Assembly (NCBI GenBank): GCA_002340515.1
Contig: DDMF01000009.1
Location: 5,601-12,370 of the forward strand
Source of the DNA: Rhodobacteraceae bacterium UBA2553
Lineage (GTDB): Bacteria > Pseudomonadota > Alphaproteobacteria > Rhodobacterales > Rhodobacteraceae
Direction: 5' to 3'
Length of the DNA stretch: 6,770 nt
Notes under the pieces: model-generated
Seen by the model: only the letters and a program-made list of their open reading frames with translations
Database searches by the model: none
Told to the model about the DNA's origin: nothing
Program-made: the position numbers and the translations under genes
In this document: positions 1 to 5,028 of the stretch, one piece after another
How positions within the stretch are numbered: position 1 is the first letter of the stretch
Layout of the letters: each line of letters opens with the position of its first letter

Positions 1-19
1 GTTTAATTCGAAACGCTTT

Positions 20-38
20 AAATATCCCCGCCGGAGGC
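20..38 (-). repeat. GC-rich intergenic motif downstream of the SLC13 gene
   Basis: On the minus strand this reads GCCTCCGGCGGGGATATTT, beginning 18 bases past the stop codon of the permease gene. I recall this GCCTCCGGCGGGRNTATTT-type string as very frequent just downstream of genes in Rhodobacteraceae genomes. That is memory of the family, not something one copy can prove. The GC-rich block followed by an AT-rich tail would suit a transcription end signal, but the self-complementarity is poor (three-base GCC/GGC arms), so I do not call it an intrinsic terminator. Only one copy lies in the window. Confidence 0.4.
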
Positions 39-55
39 AAGAAAACTAAAACCGC

Positions 56-1837
56 TTACAGGGGCCAGAACACCAGAATGGCGGGGATGGAAACGGCAAC
101 CACCAAGGCTTCAAGCGGCAGGCCAATGCGCCAATAATCCCCGAATTTGTACCCGCCCGGCCCAAGGATCAAGGTGTTGTTCTTATGGCCAATCGGGGTG
201 AGGAAAGCACAGCTGGCGGCCACAGCCACGGCCATCAGAAACGGGTCCGGATTCTTGCCCAAAGCTTGCGCCATTTGGATGCCAACGGGGGCGGCGACGA
301 TGGTGGTGGCTGTGTTGTTCAAGACATCTGATAGGGTCATCGTCACGATCATCAAGACCGTCAGCACCGCCCAAGCGGGTAGCCCTTCGGTCAGGGACAC
401 CAAGGTGCCTGCAATCAGTTCGGTGCCACCCGAGGTTTCAAGTGCAGCCCCCAGCGGGATCATTGACCCCAACAGCACCACAACCGGCCATTCAATGTGG
501 GTGTACATCTCAGACAGGGGGATGATTTTGGTCAACACATAGCCGATCACCACAAGGCCCAAAGCCACGGGCAGATAGATCAATCCAAAGCTTGCGGCGG
601 CCACAGCACCTGCGAACATCGCAATCGCCAGCCAGACCTTTTCGTCCTGCGTCACGGTCAGGCCCCGTTCGGCGAGCGGCAGACAGCCAAGCCATTCGGC
701 CACGTCGGCCTCTTTGCCCGCGGGCACCAGCAACAGAAGGATATCGCCGGGGCGGACCTCGGTTTTGCGCACTTGCTGGGTGATGCGTTTGCCCGCGCGC
801 GAGATGCCCATCAGCACGGTATTACGCCGCCAGTTCAGGCCAATCGCCTGTGCGGATTTTCCGGTGATGCGGGAATTCTCCGGGACCACCACTTCGATTT
901 TCGACAGGCCCGCGCCCTCTGCTGTCAGATTGTCCTGGCGTTTGTCTTCGGCAAAAGCGAGCGAAAGGGCCGCGCGGAATTCGTCCAAAGCTTCAGGCCG
1001 GGCTTCAAGCACCAGCGTGTCACCTGCGGCCAATTTGGTGTTGCGCTGGGTGCCATAGCGGCGCGCCCCGTCGCGGATCAAGCCAAGGATCGCCACGTCG
1101 TTTTTCTCGGCCGTTTCCACCAGATCTTTCAGGCGTTTGCCGATGTGTTTGCTCTCATCCGGCACGGTCAGTTCGGCCACATATTGGCCCACCTCATCCA
1201 TCACGCCCACGCCCTCTTTGCCCACTTCGGGCTGGGGGATCAGACGCCAGCCAATGAGCGCCACAAAGATCAGGCCCGCAAGTGCTGTGACGCCGCCCAC
1301 AGGGGCAAAGTCAAACATATGAAACGGCTCACCCAAGGCGTCGCCGCGGATCGAGGCGATGATGATATTGGGCGGTGTGCCGATCAGCGTGACCATGCCG
1401 CCAAGGATGGTCGCAAAGGACAGCGGCATCAGCGACAGCCCCGGCGCGCGCCCAGCCTTTTTCGCGGTCTGCATGTCGACGGGCATCAACAGCGCCAAGG
1501 CTGCGACGTTGTTCATAAACGCCGACAGAATGCCGCCGATCGCGCCCATCAGGGCGATATGTGCGCCCAAGGATCGTGAGGCATCAACCAGCGTGCGGGT
1601 GATCAGAAAGACCGCCCCCGATCGCACCAATCCGGCGGACACCACCAGCACCAAAGCCACCACCAGCGTGGCCGGATGGCCAAAACCGGAAAACGCGTCC
1701 TTGGTGGGGACAACCCCCAAGACGACGCCCAGCATCAGCGCGGAAAAGGCAACAAGATCATATCGGTATTTGCCCCAAAGCAGCATGGCAAAGACGGCAC
1801 CGAAAAGCGAAAAGAGAATGATTTGATCTGTGGTCAT
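56..1837 (-). CDS. SLC13 (DASS) family permease with two RCK_C/TrkA_C domains
   Basis: A 593-residue inner-membrane permease of the divalent anion/sodium symporter superfamily. Residues 1-200 form the first membrane half, with the paired-Asn signature SAFMNN (105-110) and IGTPPN (152-157). About 205-293 and 305-388 are two successive soluble RCK_C (TrkA_C) domains. About 400-593 form the second membrane half, where SDVLNNTATT (503-512) and TPIGHKNN (547-554) repeat the substrate/Na+ site motifs in inverted topology. This layout, with a central RCK_C pair, is typical of full-length bacterial and algal SLC13 permeases of the SAC1/SLT type, some of which move sulfate. The substrate cannot be read from sequence; dicarboxylate or sulfate are the family options. 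The start at 1837 gives the usual short N-terminus before helix 1. No Shine-Dalgarno is visible before the ATG. It lies 84 bases downstream of the LysE-type gene on the same strand and could be co-transcribed with it. The protein looks intact. Confidence 0.9.
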   Translation of the reverse strand: MTTDQIILFSLFGAVFAMLLWGKYRYDLVAFSALMLGVVLGVVPTKDAFSGFGHPATLVVALVLVVSAGLVRSGAVFLITRTLVDASRSLGAHIALMGAIGGILSAFMNNVAALALLMPVDMQTAKKAGRAPGLSLMPLSFATILGGMVTLIGTPPNIIIASIRGDALGEPFHMFDFAPVGGVTALAGLIFVALIGWRLIPQPEVGKEGVGVMDEVGQYVAELTVPDESKHIGKRLKDLVETAEKNDVAILGLIRDGARRYGTQRNTKLAAGDTLVLEARPEALDEFRAALSLAFAEDKRQDNLTAEGAGLSKIEVVVPENSRITGKSAQAIGLNWRRNTVLMGISRAGKRITQQVRKTEVRPGDILLLLVPAGKEADVAEWLGCLPLAERGLTVTQDEKVWLAIAMFAGAVAAASFGLIYLPVALGLVVIGYVLTKIIPLSEMYTHIEWPVVVLLGSMIPLGAALETSGGTELIAGTLVSLTEGLPAWAVLTVLMIVTMTLSDVLNNTATTIVAAPVGIQMAQALGKNPDPFLMAVAVAASCAFLTPIGHKNNTLILGPGGYKFGDYWRIGLPLEALVVAVSIPAILVFWPL

Positions 1838-1921
1838 GTCACAGGGATAGCGCGCCGTGTCGGGTGAGGAAACCGTATCGTTGCGAAAACCTGCGGGGAA
1901 TTTGCGTGACCACGCGCCTCT

Positions 1922-2527
1922 TTAGCCGGTGATCACAGGAAAAAGCGAGGCGATCAGTAACAGCGCCATTGTTACATTAAACGCACGAAGCCGGGTGGGG
2001 TTGGTCAGGATCACGCGGATTTTCTGCCCCAAGATGGTCCAGGTGGACACCGACGGCAGGTTCACCAGCCCAAAGATCAGCGCGACCAGTAACACCGCCT
2101 GCATCGACCGGTCCGGCGCGTAAACCGAGATTGCCGTCAGCGCCATCGCCCATGCTTTTGGGTTCACCCACTGAAAGGCTGCGGCTTGCAGAAAGCTCAT
2201 CGGGGTGGCGCCAGAGGAGCCAGATCCGGGTTCCCCCGCGCGGGCAATTTTCCACGCGAGCCACGTCAGATAAATCACCGAGAACACCTTCAGCACCGTG
2301 TAACTGACGGGAAACGCGTCGAAAAGTTGCATCAAACCAGCACCAACCAACACAATCATAAAGGTAAAGCCAAGGCCAATGCCCAACATATGCGGCACCG
2401 AACGGCGAAAGCCAAAGTTCGCGCCAGACGCCATCAGCATCAGATTGTTTGGCCCCGGGGTGATTGAGGACACAAAGGCGAAGGCCACAAAAGCGGTGAA
2501 CAGATCATAAGGCATCAGGGTCGGCAT
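1922..2527 (-). CDS. LysE family amino-acid exporter
   Basis: A 201-residue inner-membrane protein of the LysE/RhtB superfamily, which exports amino acids such as lysine, arginine, threonine, homoserine or leucine by proton-coupled antiport. The hallmark TPGPNN is at residues 23-28, followed by the conserved ASGANFGFRRSVPH stretch (33-46). The second family signature FQWVNPKAW is at 118-126, and hydrophobic segments account for about six helices. The length fits the family (about 200-210). The frame is open upstream to a TTG at 2581, but ATG 2527 or ATG 2515 places the TPGPNN motif at its normal distance from the N-terminus. I chose 2527; neither has a good ribosome-binding site. It is transcribed divergently from an Lrp-type regulator, the common arrangement for this family and a strong hint of Lrp control by an amino acid. 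The specific substrate is not determinable. Confidence 0.9.
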   Translation of the reverse strand: MPTLMPYDLFTAFVAFAFVSSITPGPNNLMLMASGANFGFRRSVPHMLGIGLGFTFMIVLVGAGLMQLFDAFPVSYTVLKVFSVIYLTWLAWKIARAGEPGSGSSGATPMSFLQAAAFQWVNPKAWAMALTAISVYAPDRSMQAVLLVALIFGLVNLPSVSTWTILGQKIRVILTNPTRLRAFNVTMALLLIASLFPVITG

Positions 2528-2542
2528 GGGGGTGTCCAAATA

Positions 2543-2584
2543 TTGTGCGAAATCAGGAAGTGTTCGGGTATTCTTGTGCAAAAC
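2543..2584. promoter_or_regulatory. Direct-repeat candidate operator for the Lrp-type regulator
   Basis: TTGTGCGAAA (2543-2552) and TTGTGCAAAA (2574-2583) match at 9 of 10 positions and start 31 bases apart, close to three helical turns. They sit between the divergent lysE-type and lrp genes. Further TGCAA cores continue the series at 2599-2603 and 2628-2632. Repeated, helically phased sites are typical where octameric Lrp/AsnC proteins wrap DNA. The repeats are visible directly. That they are the operator is inference, since the sequence does not match the E. coli Lrp consensus closely. Confidence 0.4.
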
Positions 2585-2635
2585 CCACGCTGCACGGTTG
2601 CAAAGTTGCGCGCTTACGGCTTAGTTTTGCAATTG

Positions 2636-3088
2636 ATGACGAAGATTGACCAAATAAACCGCAAAATATTGCGAGAACTGTCCCGCGATGGTCGCCTGCC
2701 CAACACAGAGCTTGCGGACCGCGTGGGCCTGTCGCCCTCGGCCTGCTTGCGGCGGGTGCAGGAACTCGAACGCTCCGGCGTGATCAAAGGCTATCGCGCG
2801 GTGCTGGATCCCGCGGCGATGGGACAGGGGTTTGCCGCTTACGTGACCGTCGGGCTGAACGATCATACCAAAGCGGCGCAAGAAGGGTTTGAACGCGCGG
2901 TTGGCCGGTTTGACGAGGTGCGCGAGTGCCACAATATCACTGGCACGGTGGAATACCTGCTGCGCATCGAGACCGAAGATCTGGTGTCCTATAAGCTTTT
3001 TCACACCGACAAATTGGGCACCCTGCCGCAGGTGCATCAGATCGTGACCCATGTGGTGATGGGCTCGCCCAAGGATGAGCGGGCTTAA
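2636..3088 (+). CDS. Lrp/AsnC family transcriptional regulator
   Basis: A 150-residue feast/famine regulator. Residues 1-60 are the AsnC-type helix-turn-helix: the opening MTKIDQINRKILRELSRDGR, the recognition helix in LSPSACLRRVQELERSG (32-48), and GVIKGYRAVLDP leading into the linker. Residues about 67-142 are the RAM/AsnC ligand-binding and oligomerisation domain, with ECHNITGTVEYLLRI (97-111) at the usual ligand-pocket strand. The length is standard. An upstream in-frame ATG at 2543 would add 31 residues that match nothing in the family and would overlap the divergent control region, so ATG 2636 is the start. There is no Shine-Dalgarno just before it, so translation may be leaderless or near-leaderless. 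It is divergent from the LysE-type exporter, and the likely role is ligand-dependent control of that exporter and of itself. It converges on marR with only 18 bases between the stop codons. Confidence 0.93.
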   Translation: MTKIDQINRKILRELSRDGRLPNTELADRVGLSPSACLRRVQELERSGVIKGYRAVLDPAAMGQGFAAYVTVGLNDHTKAAQEGFERAVGRFDEVRECHNITGTVEYLLRIETEDLVSYKLFHTDKLGTLPQVHQIVTHVVMGSPKDERA

Positions 3089-3106
3089 CGCCGTGGATGA
3101 GGCGGG

Positions 3107-3541
3107 TTATGGCGCGCGCCGCAACCCGTTGATCAGTTTTTGTGACAAAGCAAGAAACGCGGTCTGTTCCTCGGCAGTCAACGCTGAGAGCGCGGAATTA
3201 TTCACCCCGGTGGCCGCCGCATAAGCGGGCGCGCGCAGGGCTTTGGCTGTCTCGGTCAGCCAGATCCGCTGGGCGCGCCCGTCATTAAGGTCTTTCACAC
3301 GGCGCACCAGCTTGTCGCGCTCCATCCGGTTGAGCGTGTTGGCGACGGTGGCCTGTTCCAGATCTAGCCGCGCAACCAGTTCTTTCTGGGTCAGCCCGTC
3401 CTTTTCCCACAGCTCGAGTAAGATTGGAAATTGCCCCAGCACCAGCCCGAGATCCGCGATATTCTGTTGCAGGTTGCGCGCGAAGAGCCGGGCCAACTGA
3501 TTGATCAGAAATCCGGCTGAGGTGTTTTTTTGAAAATCCAT
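3107..3541 (-). CDS. MarR family transcriptional regulator
   Basis: A 144-residue winged-helix dimeric repressor. Residues 10-48 make the N-terminal dimerisation helices. GLTQKELVARLDLEQATVANTLNRMERDKLVRR (49-81) is the helix-turn-helix, and DLNDGRAQRIWLT (84-96) is the wing, with the conserved D-x-R-type pattern in the form NDGRAQR. The C-terminal helices (about 98-144) return to the dimer interface. It contains no cysteine, which argues against OhrR-type thiol sensing, so a small-molecule ligand is likelier. ATG 3541 has no Shine-Dalgarno. A TAATCT -10 box ends six bases before it, so the mRNA is probably leaderless. It is divergent from the small membrane-protein gene and probably represses both genes through the two palindromes between them. 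Confidence 0.93.
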   Translation of the reverse strand: MDFQKNTSAGFLINQLARLFARNLQQNIADLGLVLGQFPILLELWEKDGLTQKELVARLDLEQATVANTLNRMERDKLVRRVKDLNDGRAQRIWLTETAKALRAPAYAAATGVNNSALSALTAEEQTAFLALSQKLINGLRRAP

Positions 3542-3547
3542 GTGGAA

Positions 3548-3576
3548 AGATTACACTTGCATAGCATGCTATGCAA
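3548..3576 (-). promoter_or_regulatory. Predicted sigma-70-type promoter of marR
   Basis: On the minus strand, TTGCAT (3576 to 3571) is followed by a 17-base spacer and TAATCT (3553 to 3548). Only six bases then separate the -10 box from the marR ATG, which puts the expected transcription start at or within a base or two of the A of the start codon. The -35 hexamer is one arm of the first operator palindrome, so repressor binding should block it. Predicted from sequence only. Confidence 0.55.
3557..3576. promoter_or_regulatory. MarR operator 1 (perfect 20-bp palindrome)
   Basis: TTGCATAGCATGCTATGCAA is a perfect 20-base palindrome centred between 3566 and 3567. Its core ATAGCATGCTAT (3561-3572) matches operator 2 at 11 of 12 positions. 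The core is of the same type as the SlyA (MarR family) consensus TTAGCAAGCTAA. Its two ends, TTGCAT and ATGCAA, also serve as the predicted -35 hexamers of both divergent promoters. The palindrome is directly visible; assignment to the adjacent MarR protein is inference, but strong. Confidence 0.8.
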
Positions 3577-3585
3577 TAATATATA
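3557..3585 (+). promoter_or_regulatory. Predicted sigma-70-type promoter of the membrane-protein gene
   Basis: TTGCAT (3557-3562), a 17-base spacer and TATATA (3580-3585) form a good -35/-10 pair. The start point would fall near 3592, leaving a leader of about 34 bases that carries the ribosome-binding site. Operator 1 covers the -35 and most of the spacer, and operator 2 covers the -10 and start point, so bound repressor would exclude RNA polymerase. Predicted from sequence only. Confidence 0.55.
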
Positions 3586-3596
3586 GCTTGCTATAT
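3581..3596. promoter_or_regulatory. MarR operator 2
   Basis: ATATAGC (3581-3587) and GCTATAT (3590-3596) are seven-base inverted arms around TT. The core ATAGCTTGCTAT (3583-3594) differs from operator 1 at one central base. Read on the other strand, its middle is TAGCAAGCTA, identical to the inner ten bases of the SlyA consensus. The centres of the two operators are 22 bases apart, about two helical turns, so two dimers could sit on the same DNA face. Confidence 0.75.
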
Positions 3597-3608
3597 TAAT
3601 GGCGACTC

Positions 3609-3618
3609 AGGAAAAGGA
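3609..3618 (+). promoter_or_regulatory. Ribosome-binding site deciding the membrane-protein start
   Basis: AGGAAAAGGA (AGGA and AAGGA elements) lies 7 bases before ATG 3626. This favours 3626 over the in-frame ATG at 3599, which has no such site and lies only about 7 bases from the predicted transcription start. Confidence 0.6.
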
Positions 3619-3625
3619 CCACACC

Positions 3626-4087
3626 ATGAAAACGAAATTTCACGCCGCCGCCGGAACCATCGCTTTTGTCTGCGTGCTCAGCTTTTGGACCAGTTCAGTT
3701 CTCGTCGAAATCTTTGGCAGCCCCGCCGCCGTGGCAATGGTGAAACAGACCATCGTTTACGCGCTGATCCTTATGATACCGGCGATGGCGGTGGTTGGGG
3801 CGACCGGCATGTCCTTGGGCGCCAAACGCCGAGGCGCTTTGATTGAGGCCAAGAAAAAACGCATGCCGATCATTGCGGGCGCGGGCCTGTTGGTGCTGGT
3901 GCCAGCAGCGTTTTACCTTAACAGCAAAGCAAGCCAGGGCGCGTTTGATACCATGTTCTATCTGGTGCAAGGGCTTGAGCTTGCCGCTGGCGCAATGAAC
4001 CTGACCCTGCTGGGCCGCAATATGCGTGACGGGCTGAAAATGACCGCGAAACGTCGTCAAATGAACGCACACAGCGCGCAGAAATAA
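3626..4087 (+). CDS. Small four-helix membrane protein of unknown function, MarR-linked
   Basis: A 153-residue predicted inner-membrane protein that I cannot assign to a named family. Hydrophobic segments lie at about 8-29, 38-61, 80-98 and 108-130. A basic loop, AKRRGALIEAKKKRM (66-80), separates helices 2 and 3, and a basic C-tail (131-153) follows helix 4. Under the positive-inside rule this places the 2-3 loop and the C-terminus in the cytoplasm. Helix 4 and its exit, FYLVQGLELAAGAMNLTLLGRNMRDG (111-136), hold polar residues (Gln115, Glu118, Asn125) that could be functional. No signal-peptidase site, cofactor motif or transporter signature is visible. It sits divergently beside marR under two operators, so it is probably induced when the MarR ligand appears. 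A role in handling that compound or the membrane stress it causes is a guess from context only. Confidence 0.8.
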   Translation: MKTKFHAAAGTIAFVCVLSFWTSSVLVEIFGSPAAVAMVKQTIVYALILMIPAMAVVGATGMSLGAKRRGALIEAKKKRMPIIAGAGLLVLVPAAFYLNSKASQGAFDTMFYLVQGLELAAGAMNLTLLGRNMRDGLKMTAKRRQMNAHSAQK

Positions 4088-4121
4088 CCAAATCCCGATG
4101 TGAACCAGACGGCACTCCTCG

Positions 4122-4130
4122 CCCCCCCCC
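4122..4130. repeat. C9 homopolymer upstream of yebC
   Basis: Nine consecutive cytosines lie in the 117-base gap between the membrane-protein gene and yebC, directly before a candidate -35 hexamer. The tract begins inside one copy of a short direct repeat, CCTCGCCCC, at 4117-4125 and 4136-4144. Runs of this length can slip during replication. Because it lies outside the -35/-10 spacer and outside coding sequence, any effect on expression would be modest. Confidence 0.6.
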
Positions 4131-4160
4131 TTGAACCTCGCCCCTGCCTTGCGGTATTGA
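4131..4160 (+). promoter_or_regulatory. Candidate promoter of yebC
   Basis: TTGAAC (4131-4136) and TATTGA (4155-4160) are separated by 18 bases, in the gap before yebC. The match is reasonable but not strong. An alternative pairing of TTGCGG (4149-4154) with the GATAGATA stretch (4172-4179) cannot be excluded. No clear terminator for the upstream membrane-protein gene is visible in this gap, so read-through into yebC is possible. Confidence 0.35.
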
Positions 4161-4204
4161 ACACGGCAACCGATAGATAGAACGTAAAGCAGATGGAGGT
4201 CGCC

Positions 4205-4945
4205 ATGGCTGGCCACTCAAAATGGGCAAATATTCAGCACCGCAAAGGGCGTCAGGATAAATTGCGCTCGAAGCTCTTTTCCAAACTGGCAAAAGAGATC
4301 ACCGTGGCCGCGAAAATGGGCGACCCGGACCCGGATAAGAACCCACGCCTGCGGATGGCCGTGAAAGAGGGCAAAAGCCAATCTTTGCCGAAAGACGTGA
4401 TTGATCGCGCGATCAAAAAGGCCATTGGCGGCGATGCTGAAAACTATGACGAAATCCGTTACGAGGGTTACGGCCCCAACGGCGTGGCGGTCATTGTTGA
4501 AACCATGACCGACAATAAAAACCGCACCGCGTCGACCGTACGTTCGACCTTCTCAAAGAACGGCGGGAACTTGGGCGAAACCGGGTCGGTGGGTTTTATG
4601 TTCGACCGTAAAGGCGAAGTGACCTATGGCCTCGACGTGGGCGACGCCGACACCGTGATGGAAGCGGCGATCGAGGCTGGCGCTGAGGATTGTGAAACCA
4701 CCGAAGACGGTCACCGGATCATCTGTGCTGACACCGACCTGAATGACGTGTCCACCGCGCTAGAGGCGGTCTTGGGCGAAACAGAATCCACGAAACTGAT
4801 CTGGCAACCGAACATGTCGACCGAGCTGGATCTGGAGGGCATGGAAAAGCTGATGAAGCTGGTCGATGCGCTGGAAGACGACGATGACGTACAGCGTGTG
4901 ACCACCAATTTCGAAGCCTCAGACGAGGTGCTGGCGCAACTTTAA
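4205..4945 (+). CDS. yebC: YebC/PmpR family (TACO1-like) protein
   Basis: A 246-residue cytoplasmic protein, the usual length for the family. The invariant N-terminus MAGHSKWANIQHRKGRQD (1-18), the block YEGYGPNGVAVIVETMTDNKNRT (86-108), GGNLGETGSVGFMF (120-133) and the C-terminal LVDALEDDDDVQRVTTNFE (219-237) are all present, so all three YebC domains are complete. The family was long annotated as a DNA-binding regulator (PmpR in Pseudomonas). More recent work on bacterial YebC and mitochondrial TACO1 points to a ribosome-associated factor that relieves stalling at proline-rich stretches. Which role applies here cannot be read from the sequence. ATG 4205 is the start because it gives the invariant MAGHSKW. 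GGAGGT at 4195-4200 is its ribosome-binding site, with a somewhat short four-base gap. An in-frame ATG at 4193 would overlap that site. In many bacteria yebC adjoins ruvC; no ruvC is seen here. Confidence 0.97.
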   Translation: MAGHSKWANIQHRKGRQDKLRSKLFSKLAKEITVAAKMGDPDPDKNPRLRMAVKEGKSQSLPKDVIDRAIKKAIGGDAENYDEIRYEGYGPNGVAVIVETMTDNKNRTASTVRSTFSKNGGNLGETGSVGFMFDRKGEVTYGLDVGDADTVMEAAIEAGAEDCETTEDGHRIICADTDLNDVSTALEAVLGETESTKLIWQPNMSTELDLEGMEKLMKLVDALEDDDDVQRVTTNFEASDEVLAQL

Positions 4946-4969
4946 GCCGCGCCTGCAGAAAGACCATAG

Positions 4970-4996
4970 ACCCCGGCCACTGGTCGGGGTTTTTTT
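4970..4996 (+). terminator. Intrinsic terminator after yebC
   Basis: ACCCCG (4970-4975) pairs with CGGGGT (4985-4990) around a nine-base loop, GCCACTGGT, which can close further by C4977-G4983. Seven Ts run through 4990-4996, the first forming the stem base. It begins 24 bases after the yebC stop codon. It should insulate yebC from the downstream SIR2-like gene, which therefore needs its own promoter. Confidence 0.9.
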
Positions 4997-5028
4997 GTTT
5001 ATGGCGTCGACAACGGCGCGGTTTGATC

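Noticed and set aside
497..1579. Long 360-codon open frame on the plus strand
   Set aside because: It is antisense to the clear SLC13 permease, rich in His, Gln and Arg as GC-rich shadow frames are, and has no recognisable domain.
1904..1915. Hairpin GCGTG/CACGC after the lysE stop as an intrinsic terminator
   Set aside because: Two-base loop, five-base stem and no T-run on the minus strand.
2528..2581. 18-residue extension of the LysE protein from a TTG
   Set aside because: It would push TPGPNN too far from the N-terminus and overlaps the repeat array; ATG 2527 or 2515 fits better.
2543..2635. 31-residue N-terminal extension of the Lrp-type protein
   Set aside because: The extension matches nothing in the family and crosses the divergent control region; MTKIDQINRKIL at 2636 is the normal AsnC start.
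3087..3108. Possible bidirectional terminator between the convergent lrp and marR stops
   Set aside because: Only a four-base CGCC/GGCG stem with a bulge before further A-T pairs, and no T-tract on either strand.
3599..3625. Nine-residue extension of the membrane protein from ATG 3599
   Set aside because: No ribosome-binding site, almost no leader from the predicted transcription start, and a good site precedes ATG 3626.
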